A stretch of 64,000 nucleotides of DNA from Thioalkalivibrio thiocyanodenitrificans ARhD 1 (lineage in GTDB: Bacteria; Pseudomonadota; Gammaproteobacteria; Ectothiorhodospirales; Ectothiorhodospiraceae). The notes under the pieces were generated by a model. The model was not told where the DNA came from, ran no database searches, and saw nothing but the letters and a program-made list of their open reading frames with translations. This document shows positions 37,600-47,321 of this stretch, one piece after another. The stretch's first letter is position 1; the number at the start of each line of letters is the position of its first letter. Location of the stretch: contig NZ_KB900536.1 in NCBI RefSeq assembly GCF_000378965.1, positions 755,583 to 819,582 on the forward strand, read 5' to 3'. Both the position numbers and the translations under genes were made by a program.

Positions 37600-37757
37600 C
37601 GTTTCGACCTTGCGTGCTTGAACGAGTTTGCCATTGTACCGAAAGCGCCCGATCCACGGTCCGCCGACGCGGCCAGGATCGGCACACCACCGGGTGATGC
37701 GTCCGCGGCACTGGCCCCCGTCATCCGGGCCGACCCGTTCTTCGCCCCTTGCAATCG

Positions 37758-37783
37758 AAAAAAAGGGGTGCACGAGGCACCCC
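37758..37783 (-). terminator. Rho-independent terminator, minus strand
   Basis: On the minus strand the sequence reads GGGGTGC, a five-base loop, GCACCCC and then seven T. No minus-strand protein gene lies immediately upstream, so it would end either a small RNA starting near 37870 or antisense transcription. Confidence 0.65.
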
Positions 37784-37805
37784 AAAGCAGGAGGAGTTTT
37801 GAGAC

Positions 37806-37991
37806 ATGGCCAACAAGATGCAGAGACACAGTCCAGTCGGTCACGCGTATAACCAAGCACAGTGCATGCCATATGCATTTATATTTGTAATCATTGTGTT
37901 GTGGAATATACTTGGTGTGATGTTGCACCAAAGGAGCGCGTGCCCGCCACGGACTGCGCCTACCTGGTGCAGGCAGGGTTCGGCCGGGTAA
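37806..37991 (+). CDS. Possible small membrane protein
   Basis: A 61-codon frame preceded by AGGAGGAG nine bases before the ATG, one of the best ribosome sites in the window. It encodes one hydrophobic segment (MPYAFIFVIIVLWNILGVML). The C-terminal third looks unselected, and the gene overlaps an AT-rich promoter-like stretch, so it could be fortuitous. No family is recognised. Confidence 0.35.
   Translation: MANKMQRHSPVGHAYNQAQCMPYAFIFVIIVLWNILGVMLHQRSACPPRTAPTWCRQGSAG
37885..37912 (+). promoter_or_regulatory. Putative promoter of the Lpp-like lipoprotein gene
   Basis: TTGTAA at 37885-37890 and TATACT at 37907-37912, 16-base spacer, in the most AT-rich stretch of this gap and 220 bases before the lipoprotein ATG. 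It is the only good promoter candidate for that gene. Confidence 0.45.
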
Positions 37992-38133
37992 AGACACACC
38001 GACCCGTTCCATGGTCGGATCCGGCAAAGCAGGCTGCCATTGCCGTTCCATGCAGTTCAGGCGGTTGCGCCAACCCGAATCAGTCGTCGGGTTGCCCCTG
38101 CAGCCGATTCCACTCATTGTCGGGGAGATCATG

Positions 38134-38445
38134 ATGTCCGGAACCATACAACGTTTGAGCGCACTTTCCGCGCTGGCTCTGTCACTCGCCCTGCTGGGCG
38201 GTTGCGCCACCACCGCGGATCTTCAGCAGGCCCGCTCCACGGCGGATGAGGCCACCGCAGAAGCGAGCCAGGCCCGCACCGAGGCCCGTCAGGCACGCTT
38301 GGCCGCCGAGCAGGCCACCCGCACCGCCAACGAGGCCCGCGACCTGGCTGCCGAGGCCAACCGCAAGGCCGATGCGGCACTGGAGGAGACCGCACGGCTT
38401 CGGGAGGCCATGGATCGCATGTACGAGCGCGGCACTCCGAAGTAG
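38134..38445 (+). CDS. Alanine-zipper outer-membrane lipoprotein (Lpp/OprI-like)
   Basis: A 103-residue protein with a lipoprotein signal ending LLGGC, followed by a long Ala-rich heptad helix (ADLQQARSTADEATAEASQA onward) that would form a trimeric coiled coil. It resembles Lpp/OprI murein lipoproteins, which tie the outer membrane to peptidoglycan, but the final Lys needed for attachment is preceded by GTP and followed by the stop (GTPK). GGAG fits the second of two adjacent ATGs best. Confidence 0.82.
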   Translation: MSGTIQRLSALSALALSLALLGGCATTADLQQARSTADEATAEASQARTEARQARLAAEQATRTANEARDLAAEANRKADAALEETARLREAMDRMYERGTPK

Positions 38446-38563
38446 GGACGGCGCAACCCGGCGCGCAGCCACACGCGCGCCCGGGCCAGGCAGGCCCGCA
38501 GTGGAACGTGGGGGGCGGAAACGAACGGATGCGTTCGGGGGTTTCCGACTGCCGGGAATGAAA

Positions 38564-39819
38564 CTACCGCAAAGCGGCCTCACCCGATGCATTCAGACTG
38601 ACCACATGGCCGTTCTCGCCCAACGCCTCGCGGATCACTTCCGCCAGGGCCCTCGCCTCCCCGGCAGTGCTCGCGGGCCCCACCAGCACCCGGGTCAGGG
38701 TCTGCCGTTCCCGCCGCTCATCGTCCAACCGCACCGTGAATCCCGCCTGTTTCAGGCGTGAAGCCAGCCTTTGCGCGTTGTCAGCCATACTGAAACTGCC
38801 CATCTGCACGTACCAATGCTTCGCCTCGCCTTCGCCCGTTGGTCCCCTGTCCTCGGGGGCCGGGGGACGGGTGCCGGCGGTTTCGGTGATCCCCGGCCCC
38901 TGATCGAACACCCCCACCGGCTCCGGGATGCCGGTGCGCGCCATGGCCACCTGGTGGACCGCGTCCCAGTCCACCCGGGCCATGCGCGAGCCCGTGGCGG
39001 CCACCACGGCCCGCACGGCCGGGGTCAGATTGTTGGGTTCCTGCAGTTCCTCCAGGACCGGATGGGCCTCCAGGTACAACGTATCGCCGGACCAGCCCGC
39101 TTTCACGGGCTCGTTCACGATATGCACGTGCGTGCCGACCGGGATGCGGCTGAAGAGATGCTCGATGTCCGCCGGCCCGAGGCGGATGCAGCCGTGTGTG
39201 GCCCGCATGCCGATGCCTTCAGGCCAGTTGGTGCCGTGAATCAGGTAACTGGGCCGGCTCAGGCGCATGGCGAAATCACCCAGCGGATTGTCGGGCCCCG
39301 GCGGGACCCGGGCCGGCAGAGACTGCCCCCGGGCCGCGTAGGCTTCGCGCACGGACGCGGGCGGATGCCAGGCGGGCCGCTCGGTCTTCTCGATCACGGA
39401 CAGAGTGCCCACCGGCGTGGACCAGTCCATGCGTCCGATGCTCACCGGGTAGGTCATCAGCTCGCCGTCTCCCGGCGTGAAATCGTAGAGCCGCATCTCG
39501 GGCAGGTTGATGACGATCCCGGAACGCCGGGTCCGGGGCAGCACATGTTGACGGGGCAGCACCACCGGGGTCCCCTCCCCCGGAACCCAGGGGTCCACGC
39601 CGGGGTTGGCATTGCGGATCGCCTGATACCCCAGTCCATGGGCGCGCGCGATGTCGATCAGCGTGTCCTCGTAACGGGCATGGACCGTCAACAGTTCACC
39701 CACCAGGTCCGAATCCGGATCCAGGACCCGCACCGCCTGTTCCGCGGCATCATCCCCGGCATCGACGGCACAGAACGGCAGGACCAGTAACAGCAATACG
39801 CCCGCCAGGACGTTGCCCC

Positions 39820-39823
<4 letters not shown>
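38564..39823 (-). CDS. L,D-transpeptidase with LysM and SPOR domains
   Basis: A 419-residue exported protein: signal peptide (about 1-22), LysM-like domain (about 44-92, [20 protein letters not shown]), YkuD catalytic domain (100-236) with His196 and ATHGCIRLG (Cys212), and a C-terminal SPOR domain (about 335-410, [20 protein letters not shown]). The family forms 3-3 crosslinks or attaches lipoproteins to peptidoglycan. SPOR domains bind denuded glycan at division sites, so the fusion suggests septal targeting. Its start overlaps the uvrB stop (ATGA). Confidence 0.9.
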
Positions 39824-41844
<2,021 letters not shown>

Positions 41845-41964
41845 TGGGCTTATCTTAACCGCCGTCTTTGCGTATCATTCATATGTTTTGCGCCGTGATC
41901 GGGTATTGTCCCGGCACGGCCCTCCCAACCGCCCCATCCACAACCTGACATACCGGACACGACC

Positions 41965-43146
41965 TTGGACATCAAGCTTTCCACCCGCGTTCAGCGCATC
42001 AAGCCCTCCCCCACCCTGGCGGTAACCGCCCTGGCCGCGCAGCTCAGGGCCCAGGGCCGCGACATCATCGGCCTGGGTGCCGGTGAGCCCGATTTCGACA
42101 CGCCCGAGCATATCAAGGAAGCGGCCATCGCCGCCCTGCACGCGGGCAAGACCAAGTACACCGCGGTGGACGGCATCGCGAGCCTGAAGCTGGCCATCAT
42201 CGACAAGTTCAGCCGTGACAACGGGCTGACCTATGAAGCGGACCAGATCCTGGTTTCCTGCGGCGGCAAGCACAGCATCTTCAACCTGCTGGAGGCCCTG
42301 CTGGACGAGGGCGACGAGGTGATCATCCCGGCGCCCTACTGGGTATCCTACCCGGACATGACCCTGCTGGCCGATGGCACGCCCGTGATCGTGTACACGG
42401 ATCAGACCCAGGGCTTCAAGATGACCCCGGAGCAGCTTGAGGCGGCGATCACCGGGCGCACCCGGCTGCTGATGCTCAACAGTCCCTCCAACCCCACCGG
42501 AGTGGCCTACAGCCGCGAAGAGCTGCGCGCGCTGGGCGACGTGCTGTTGCGCCACCCGCAGGTGCTGGTGGCCACCGACGACATGTACGAGCACATCCTG
42601 TTCAGGGATCAGTCCTTCTGCAACATCCTCATGGCCTGCCCCGAGCTCTATGACCGCACCATCGTGCTCAACGGTGTCTCCAAGGCCTACTCCATGACCG
42701 GATGGCGCATCGGCTACGCGGGGGGCCCAAAGAAGCTCATCGGCGCCATGAAGAAGATTCAGTCCCAGAGCACCTCCAACCCCACCTCCATCGCCCAGGC
42801 GGCGGCCGAGGCGGCGCTCAAGGGGGACCAGAGCTGCGTGGCCACCATGCGCAGCGCCTTCGAGCAGCGCCACGACTACCTGGTGGAAGCCCTGAATGCC
42901 ATACCGGGCGTGGAATGCCTGCCCTGCGATGGCACGTTTTATTGCCTGCCAAGCATCAAGGGCGCCATGCAGTCCCTGGGCCTTGAGACCGACACGGCCT
43001 TTTCCGAACGGCTGCTGGAGAACGGCGTGGCCCTGGTGCCCGGCTCCGCCTTCGGCGCCGACGGCCATGTGCGGATCTCGTTCGCCACCAGCATGGACAA
43101 TCTCAAGCAGGCGGTGGCGCGTATTCACCAGGCGGTGGAGGGCTGA
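41965..43146 (+). CDS. aspC: Aspartate aminotransferase (class I)
   Basis: A 393-residue PLP aminotransferase (LGAGEPDFDTPEHIKEAA, LNSPSNPTGVAYS, PLP Lys in NGVSKAYSMTGWRIGYAG, VRISFAT). It uses a TTG start at 41965, chosen because the family N-terminus (KLSTRVQRIKPSPTLAVTA) follows at once and no ATG or GTG is available upstream. It converts aspartate and 2-oxoglutarate to oxaloacetate and glutamate. It is divergent from uvrB. Confidence 0.92.
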   Translation: MDIKLSTRVQRIKPSPTLAVTALAAQLRAQGRDIIGLGAGEPDFDTPEHIKEAAIAALHAGKTKYTAVDGIASLKLAIIDKFSRDNGLTYEADQILVSCGGKHSIFNLLEALLDEGDEVIIPAPYWVSYPDMTLLADGTPVIVYTDQTQGFKMTPEQLEAAITGRTRLLMLNSPSNPTGVAYSREELRALGDVLLRHPQVLVATDDMYEHILFRDQSFCNILMACPELYDRTIVLNGVSKAYSMTGWRIGYAGGPKKLIGAMKKIQSQSTSNPTSIAQAAAEAALKGDQSCVATMRSAFEQRHDYLVEALNAIPGVECLPCDGTFYCLPSIKGAMQSLGLETDTAFSERLLENGVALVPGSAFGADGHVRISFATSMDNLKQAVARIHQAVEG

Positions 43147-43162
43147 AGGCCCTCCCCCTGCC

Positions 43163-43190
43163 TTGACCGTGATCCGCCGCTTCCTATAAG
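43163..43190 (+). promoter_or_regulatory. Promoter of tRNA-Asn
   Basis: TTGACC at 43163-43168 and TATAAG at 43185-43190, spacer 16, ending 14 bases before the mature tRNA. This is a textbook sigma-70 arrangement, just after the aspC stop. Confidence 0.8.
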
Positions 43191-43204
43191 ATGCGCGGCT
43201 TCAT

Positions 43205-43280
43205 TCCCCGGTAGCTCAGTCGGTAGAGCGGGTGACTGTTAATCACTAGGTCGGCGGTTCGAGCCCGTCCCGGGGAGCCA
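43205..43280 (+). tRNA. tRNA-Asn (GTT)
   Basis: A 76-base cloverleaf with acceptor TCCCCGG/CCGGGGA, D stem GCTC/GAGC, anticodon loop CTGTTAA (GTT at 43238-43240), T loop GGTTCGAGCC and encoded GCCA end. Its 3' 49 bases serve as the left attachment site of the adjacent island, and it remains intact after integration. Confidence 0.97.
43232..43280 (+). repeat. attL (49-bp, within tRNA-Asn)
   Basis: The last 49 bases of tRNA-Asn, from the anticodon arm to CCA, identical to 52106-52154. Recombination anywhere in this block restores the tRNA. It contains TCACTAGGTC, also found twice beside the integrase gene. Confidence 0.93.
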
Positions 43281-43296
43281 TAAAAACAATGACTTA

Positions 43297-43322
43297 GGCC
43301 ACTTTCGATAGGTGGCCTTTTT
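43297..43322 (+). terminator. Terminator after tRNA-Asn
   Basis: GGCCAC, nine-base loop, GTGGCC followed by five T. It lies on the island side of attL, so it was brought by the element and replaces the chromosomal terminator displaced to 52173-52206. Confidence 0.8.
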
Positions 43323-43337
43323 CGTTTCTGGGGAATT

Positions 43338-43357
43338 TGTATGGCGGGTGTATGGCG
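43338..43357 (+). promoter_or_regulatory. Left-arm integrase site candidate (paired TGTATGGCG)
   Basis: TGTATGGCG at 43338-43346 and 43349-43357, 11 bases apart. The same pair with the same 11-base step occurs at 51969-51986 near the right end. Paired, helically phased repeats close to both att sites are typical of arm-type binding sites of tyrosine integrases. Confidence 0.6.
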
Positions 43358-43411
43358 CAAACTGGCAGGGCATGGACACCCTGCTATCCTCTGCCCGGGC
43401 CGCCTTCGCCT

Positions 43412-43696
43412 CTAAGCCGCGACGCACCGCACAGGGAAGTCAGCGCACGCGTTGGCGGTCCACCCTCTCCAGGCTGCAATGGCCGCAGCATGTGCCGTGA
43501 GTTCGCCACGGATCACGGATTCTGCAAGCTGGGGGTTATCGCGTTTCAGGCGGGCGATGGTGTGCTGTTGGGATGTGCCGTAACTTAACCGGATATTATC
43601 CGCTTTACCTCCACCCTCCGGCCTTCCCTGTTTCTTCGCTGGCTCCACCTGCTCCAGCAGCAAGGCCCGGCACTCCTTGTCCTGCCCGCCTTGCAC
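43412..43696 (-). CDS. Hypothetical island-end protein, possibly truncated
   Basis: A 94-residue frame containing SYGTSQQHTIARLKRDNPQL and AESVIRGELTAHAAAIAA. That pattern occurs at the end of several uncharacterised phage and island proteins, usually followed by GFRKR-like residues. Here it changes after AAIAA, and the frame is close to the island edge, so it is probably a shortened remnant. No function is known. Confidence 0.45.
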   Translation of the reverse strand: MQGGQDKECRALLLEQVEPAKKQGRPEGGGKADNIRLSYGTSQQHTIARLKRDNPQLAESVIRGELTAHAAAIAAWRGWTANACADFPVRCVAA

Positions 43697-43700
43697 CCAT

Positions 43701-43733
43701 AAAAAAGCCGCCCGGCATCACGCAAGGCGGCTT
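43701..43733 (-). terminator. Terminator of the protease-capsid transcript
   Basis: On the minus strand AAGCCGCC (43726-43733) pairs with GGCGGCTT (43705-43712) and runs into six T. It lies 45 bases beyond the capsid stop, so the capsid gene ends its transcription unit. Confidence 0.8.
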
Positions 43734-43777
43734 TACCCTTCGGGCAGGCCGGGTCAGCCCACAGGGTTTACTCGCCC

Positions 43778-44890
43778 TTAGAAGCTACCATGCACAATCG
43801 CAGTCGGAAGGATCACGGTCACCGTGCTGCGCATCTCCGCCCGAATCGTCACCAGGTTCCGCTGGACGTTGGTTTCGTCCTGCTCGAACATCTCCACGGT
43901 GACATTCTGCCGATCCCACAAAATGGCCGCCCGGTTGAAGTCGGCCACCAAGAACTGACCTTGCGGCATGGAGTTCGACGGCACCACGGGAAGCCCCCAC
44001 AGCATCGCAGCAGAGGCCGCAGGGCCGCCCATAAGGTAGCGGTCCTCGTTATCCTTCAGGCGCGTGATTGCTCGCCAGTCAGCGACGTTCAGCACGATGC
44101 CGGAGGCCGAATAATCCGCCACCTCCACCTGCTCGATTGCCCGGGACAGGGTATCCAGGTGGGTATCGCCGGTGGCGGGTCCGGTGAAGGCGGTCGCGTT
44201 CTGGATCAGGCCGGACATATTCGACCCGGTGCCGTTGCCGGTAAGCACCTGCACTTCCTCGGCCAGCCCGACCCCGTAACGCATCCGCCGATCCAGGTAG
44301 AGGCCCAAGGCGGCCTGATCGCTCAATGCCTGCTTGGATACCTTGATGAAGTGCGCGATGGTGCGCACGGGGGCCTCGATCAGTTCAAAGGTCAGATCCG
44401 TTTCGGCCTTCTCGGCACCCTCGGACGCCTGGGGCGCGGCATTGTTGGAGAACGCCAGTTCCCGCGTGACCTCCACCAGGTTGGAATCCGCCTGCATGAC
44501 CGGCAGCAGGTCGCGGATACGCAAGGACCGCTCGGCAGGCATGACAATACCGGGCATCCGGGTCGCGGGACTGAGCGTTGACCCGGGCTGTGCAGGGGAA
44601 CCTTCATCGCCGGTAAGCGTGTTCTTCGACAGCAGGTCCACGTCCAAGCTCATTTTCACATGCTTGGCGTTGCCCGAGGCCAGGGCCTTGAACTGCTCGG
44701 ACTCCACCACGGCGCGTCCGAAGTCATGCACGGTCCCGGAGTTCGCGGGACGCATCCCGCCAGCGCCTTTCTGCTCGACCTCGTGAAGCCGATTCTGCAA
44801 CTCGTGGACGGCCTCGCCCATGGTTTTGATCTTGCCGCCGAACTGCTCAACGGCGGCCTTGTTTTCTTCGATAATCTGCTTGAGTTCCAT
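43778..44890 (-). CDS. HK97-family major capsid protein
   Basis: A 370-residue phage capsid protein: N-terminal scaffold-like coiled coil (about 1-45, IIEENKAAVEQFGGKIKTM), a region likely removed by the protease encoded just upstream, then the HK97 core (RIRDLLPVMQADSNLVEVTRE, TIAHFIKVSKQALSD, VLTGNGTGSNMSGLI, GLPVVPSNSMPQGQFLVADF). It looks complete. It would self-assemble into a head, possibly smaller than that of a helper phage. Confidence 0.92.
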   Translation of the reverse strand: MELKQIIEENKAAVEQFGGKIKTMGEAVHELQNRLHEVEQKGAGGMRPANSGTVHDFGRAVVESEQFKALASGNAKHVKMSLDVDLLSKNTLTGDEGSPAQPGSTLSPATRMPGIVMPAERSLRIRDLLPVMQADSNLVEVTRELAFSNNAAPQASEGAEKAETDLTFELIEAPVRTIAHFIKVSKQALSDQAALGLYLDRRMRYGVGLAEEVQVLTGNGTGSNMSGLIQNATAFTGPATGDTHLDTLSRAIEQVEVADYSASGIVLNVADWRAITRLKDNEDRYLMGGPAASAAMLWGLPVVPSNSMPQGQFLVADFNRAAILWDRQNVTVEMFEQDETNVQRNLVTIRAEMRSTVTVILPTAIVHGSF

Positions 44891-44903
44891 CGTTCGTACT
44901 CCG

Positions 44904-45533
44904 TCAGGAAGCGAATAGGTTGTTCAGTTCGCGCAGTGCCTCGGCCAGTTCTTCGGCCTCGGCCTGCTCATCGGTTTTGAGAAGTTCGCGGTAGCCGCCG
45001 GACATGAGCCGTTTGGCCTGTCTGGCGGACAAGCCGACTTCGCGCAAGGCGGATTCCAGGGTGCGCGGGGAAGTGATATCCACGGATAGATTCTTGACCC
45101 CGGTCAGACGGGCACCAGCAGCCGCAGGGACACCCACAAAGCTAATCTCGAATAGATCCAGCTTCTTCAGTATCCGGGCACCATGCGCATAGTCCGCGCC
45201 ACCCTCGGCAAGCCTGAAGCCGATGGACAGGCCAACGGCGTCTGCCTTCGATAGCTCGTAAGCTTCACGTCCGGCGTCTGTCTTTAGCGCGAGTTGACCG
45301 CGTACCAGCAGCCCGGCGTCCGTCTCGCGCACCTCGGACCACTTGCCCGCAACTTTCGATTGATCGTGGTGAAGCAGCATCGCCGGGAGGCGCTTTTTTA
45401 GGGTGTCGCTAAACGCACCAGGCATCACCACGTCGCCCTGGGCATCCTGCTCGCCATAGGGCGAAGCAATGCCTTCCACGATGCCTTGCGGCGTGGTCGC
45501 GGCCTTGAGTTCAAACAGGAGATTTTCAGTCAT
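44904..45533 (-). CDS. HK97 prohead protease
   Basis: A 209-residue U35-type serine protease with EGIASPYGEQDAQGDVVMPGAF, the His in PAMLLHHDQSKVAGKW and the Ser in ADAVGLSIGFR. It cleaves the scaffold part of the capsid protein encoded 13 bases downstream. Both catalytic positions are present, so it may be active. Confidence 0.9.
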   Translation of the reverse strand: MTENLLFELKAATTPQGIVEGIASPYGEQDAQGDVVMPGAFSDTLKKRLPAMLLHHDQSKVAGKWSEVRETDAGLLVRGQLALKTDAGREAYELSKADAVGLSIGFRLAEGGADYAHGARILKKLDLFEISFVGVPAAAGARLTGVKNLSVDITSPRTLESALREVGLSARQAKRLMSGGYRELLKTDEQAEAEELAEALRELNNLFAS

Positions 45534-45650
45534 GGCGACCTCTCCACAGTTAAACGTCCGGCGTTGCCGGTCCTGTGCAGTGCGTCGCGCACTCGCTCCG
45601 GTGGGTCTGGCCTCGCACGTCGCGCACGGGCCAGCGGGAGCAATACTGTA

Positions 45651-45678
45651 AGTTTATACACTGCCCGGGCATTGTCAA
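45651..45678 (-). promoter_or_regulatory. Promoter and embedded operator before protease-capsid genes
   Basis: On the minus strand TTGACA (45678-45673) is followed after 16 bases by TAAACT, or after 14 by TATAAA. The spacer is the near-perfect palindrome ACACTGCCCGGGCATTGT (45658-45675, plus strand), with TGCCCGGGCA perfect at its centre. A protein bound there would block the head genes. Confidence 0.55.
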
Positions 45679-45929
45679 TGCTCCTTGGGTGCCAGCAGGT
45701 CATGAATGCGCTCATCGGCAACGGTCAGCAGCCGGGCAGCGGCCTGGGGTTCACCCGACTCGATATGCTCAACGGCACGGCGGAAGGTGAGTTCCGCCAT
45801 CTGCAAACTCAGTGCTTGTATGTGGATGGTTTTCTCCAGCAGCGTCATGGGGCCTTGCCAGGACTCCGGCAGTGTCTCGCGTGGCGGGGACTCGGGAATC
45901 AACTCGTTTACGTCCGCGTAATCACTCAT
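45675..45929 (-). CDS. Small island protein (84 aa)
   Basis: The start is at 45929 (MSDYADVNELIPESPPRETL); the protein is acidic and helical (LLEKTIHIQALSLQMAELTF). It overlaps the preceding 56-codon gene by eight bases, supporting both as real. No family is recognised, though a small head or packaging accessory would fit the location. Confidence 0.6.
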   Translation of the reverse strand: MSDYADVNELIPESPPRETLPESWQGPMTLLEKTIHIQALSLQMAELTFRRAVEHIESGEPQAAARLLTVADERIHDLLAPKEH

Positions 45930-46092
45930 CGGCGGCACCCTCCAGGGCAGCGCGGATATCCCGGGCCAGGGTCTTGAGTGAGTCCGTAAGGTCGGGCACG
46001 GACTGCGCGAAGTTCTCGGCCTTCACCTCCAGCGCGGTCAAGGCGGAACCCTCGGCAATGGCGTTCCAATCGGGCAATTTGCGTTCATTCAT
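45922..46092 (-). CDS. Very small island protein (56 aa)
   Basis: A 56-residue frame, MNERKLPDWNAIAEGSALTA to the stop at 45922, acidic and helical. It overlaps both neighbours by eight bases (ATGA-type), the tight packing expected of a phage operon. It is below usual length cut-offs. Function unknown. Confidence 0.55.
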   Translation of the reverse strand: MNERKLPDWNAIAEGSALTALEVKAENFAQSVPDLTDSLKTLARDIRAALEGAADE

Positions 46093-46411
46093 GGGTCTGT
46101 TCCTCGTCGGTCAGAAGCCCGTGACGGGCCAGATACTCACGCTCGGCCTCAGCCTCGGGGCGCGGCTCCGGGGCATCAAACTTCCACCAGGCAAACGGGC
46201 GGGTTCCGGCGTTCGTGGCGCTCCACTCGGCAAGCAATTGATCCCGGTGGCGCTCCCAGTCCCGGCGCATCCGCTCGTCGTCACAAATCGTCTCCGGCAG
46301 GTAGCTGTGATACCCAAGCCCAGCCAGCCAGCACGGCCCATTGAGCAATTCGCCCCGGCACCAGGCATCCAGGGCGGAACTACGCAGTTTTCGGGTTCTG
46401 TTCGTCGGCAC
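46085..46411 (-). CDS. Phage-type hypothetical protein (108 aa)
   Basis: A 108-residue protein with GTRPFAWWKFDAPEPRPEAE and EYLARHGLLTDEE, a pattern I have seen in uncharacterised proteins near terminase genes of prophages and islands. It overlaps the next small gene by eight bases and follows the small-terminase-like gene by eight. I assign no function. Confidence 0.65.
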   Translation of the reverse strand: MPTNRTRKLRSSALDAWCRGELLNGPCWLAGLGYHSYLPETICDDERMRRDWERHRDQLLAEWSATNAGTRPFAWWKFDAPEPRPEAEAEREYLARHGLLTDEEQTHE

Positions 46412-46419
46412 GGTTCACC

Positions 46420-46731
46420 TCACGCGGCCATGGGCGGACGGCCCACAGCCTTCAGGGGCTCGGTATCGAAGTTCAGTTGCCGCATGGTGGCGGCGGCCTG
46501 CTTCTCCGCGTCACGCAGGACGCCACAAAGCGGGTGCGCCTTGCCGTCCATCAACAGCCCGTCCCGGTCGATCTGCTCCCGCGCCTCCCGGGCTAACTGG
46601 AGTGACCGGCAGAGTTGGTGCAGGAGCACCAGGCCGGGCGCGTCCTGCACGTCGTAGTCGGCCTGCAATCGCCGGTAGATATCCGCCTCGGGCGCGGCCA
46701 GCGTTTCAGGTGGTGCAAATCTGTTCGTCAT
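46420..46731 (-). CDS. Small terminase subunit-like protein (P27-type)
   Basis: A 103-residue protein. LETL-type N-terminus (RFAPPETLAAPEADIYRRLQ), LLHQLCRSLQLAREAREQI, and the later REL-like end resemble P27-family small terminases, which choose the DNA to be packaged. Satellites use their own small terminase to redirect a helper's packaging machine. The likeness is moderate. GGAGAAGAAGG precedes the ATG. Confidence 0.6.
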   Translation of the reverse strand: MTNRFAPPETLAAPEADIYRRLQADYDVQDAPGLVLLHQLCRSLQLAREAREQIDRDGLLMDGKAHPLCGVLRDAEKQAAATMRQLNFDTEPLKAVGRPPMAA

Positions 46732-46841
46732 GCCTTCTTCTCCTTACCCGCGCACGCGGGAATCCTTAGTTGCGATAATTCGTGACTGCCCCTTGCGGTC
46801 CGTCAGGCGTTGCCATTCCACTTTCGGACACCCCCTCCCCC

Positions 46842-47054
46842 TCACTTCTCGCCCGTCCAAGCTCGCGTCCCATCCGGTTCTGCATCGCCCGCCAGGTCGG
46901 CAGCCGTGACGCCTCTCGCCTGCAGTGCCGCCTTTAGCTTCGCCAGTGCCCGGCGCTCGATGAGTCCCACCAAGGCACCCGACACGCCTAGCTCGGCGCC
47001 CACCTCGTCGTGGGTCATCAAGGCCAGGTTGTCGGGCACACGCTTACGCGGCAT
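46842..47054 (-). CDS. Small sigma-region-4-like HTH protein
   Basis: A 70-residue protein with ALMTHDEVGAELGVSGALVG and LIERRALAKLKAALQARG, like region 4 of sigma factors or a related helix-turn-helix. It may activate the downstream packaging genes, as small HTH proteins do in other satellites. Confidence 0.6.
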   Translation of the reverse strand: MPRKRVPDNLALMTHDEVGAELGVSGALVGLIERRALAKLKAALQARGVTAADLAGDAEPDGTRAWTGEK

Positions 47055-47113
47055 GCGTCAGCCCCACCCGATCAGCCAGAATCCCGAAATCAGCGCGGCG
47101 TGCACGTCCACGG

Positions 47114-47308
47114 TCAGCGCTCCATCATCGGCATGGTGCAAATCATCTCCATTAGGTCGCGGGCATGGGCCATTGCCGGGTCGTCCATGCTCATGCGGTC
47201 GCGCAGCCGGTCCGCCTCCAGATAAAGCTCTATACGAAAACGGTTGTACGCGTTGCGCTCGGCCTGCGAGAAAGCCTTGTTTGCAGTGCTCCAGAAGGTC
47301 GTTTTCAT
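47114..47308 (-). CDS. Small island protein (64 aa)
   Basis: The start is at 47308, with GAGG seven bases upstream (MKTTFWSTANKAFSQAERNA). It is charged and helical, ending MEMICTMPMMER. It lies 13 bases after the primase-like gene. Function unknown. Confidence 0.5.
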   Translation of the reverse strand: MKTTFWSTANKAFSQAERNAYNRFRIELYLEADRLRDRMSMDDPAMAHARDLMEMICTMPMMER

Positions 47309-47321
47309 GTCATCGCCTCGC

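Larger units (their letters stand above)
37600..38133. other. 534-bp region with terminator, small frame and promoter
   Basis: Between nagZ and the lipoprotein gene. It contains a minus-strand terminator (37758-37783), a 61-codon plus-strand frame with a strong ribosome site (37806-37991) and an AT-rich promoter-like stretch (37885-37912). It may hold a small RNA on the minus strand. Confidence 0.6.
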
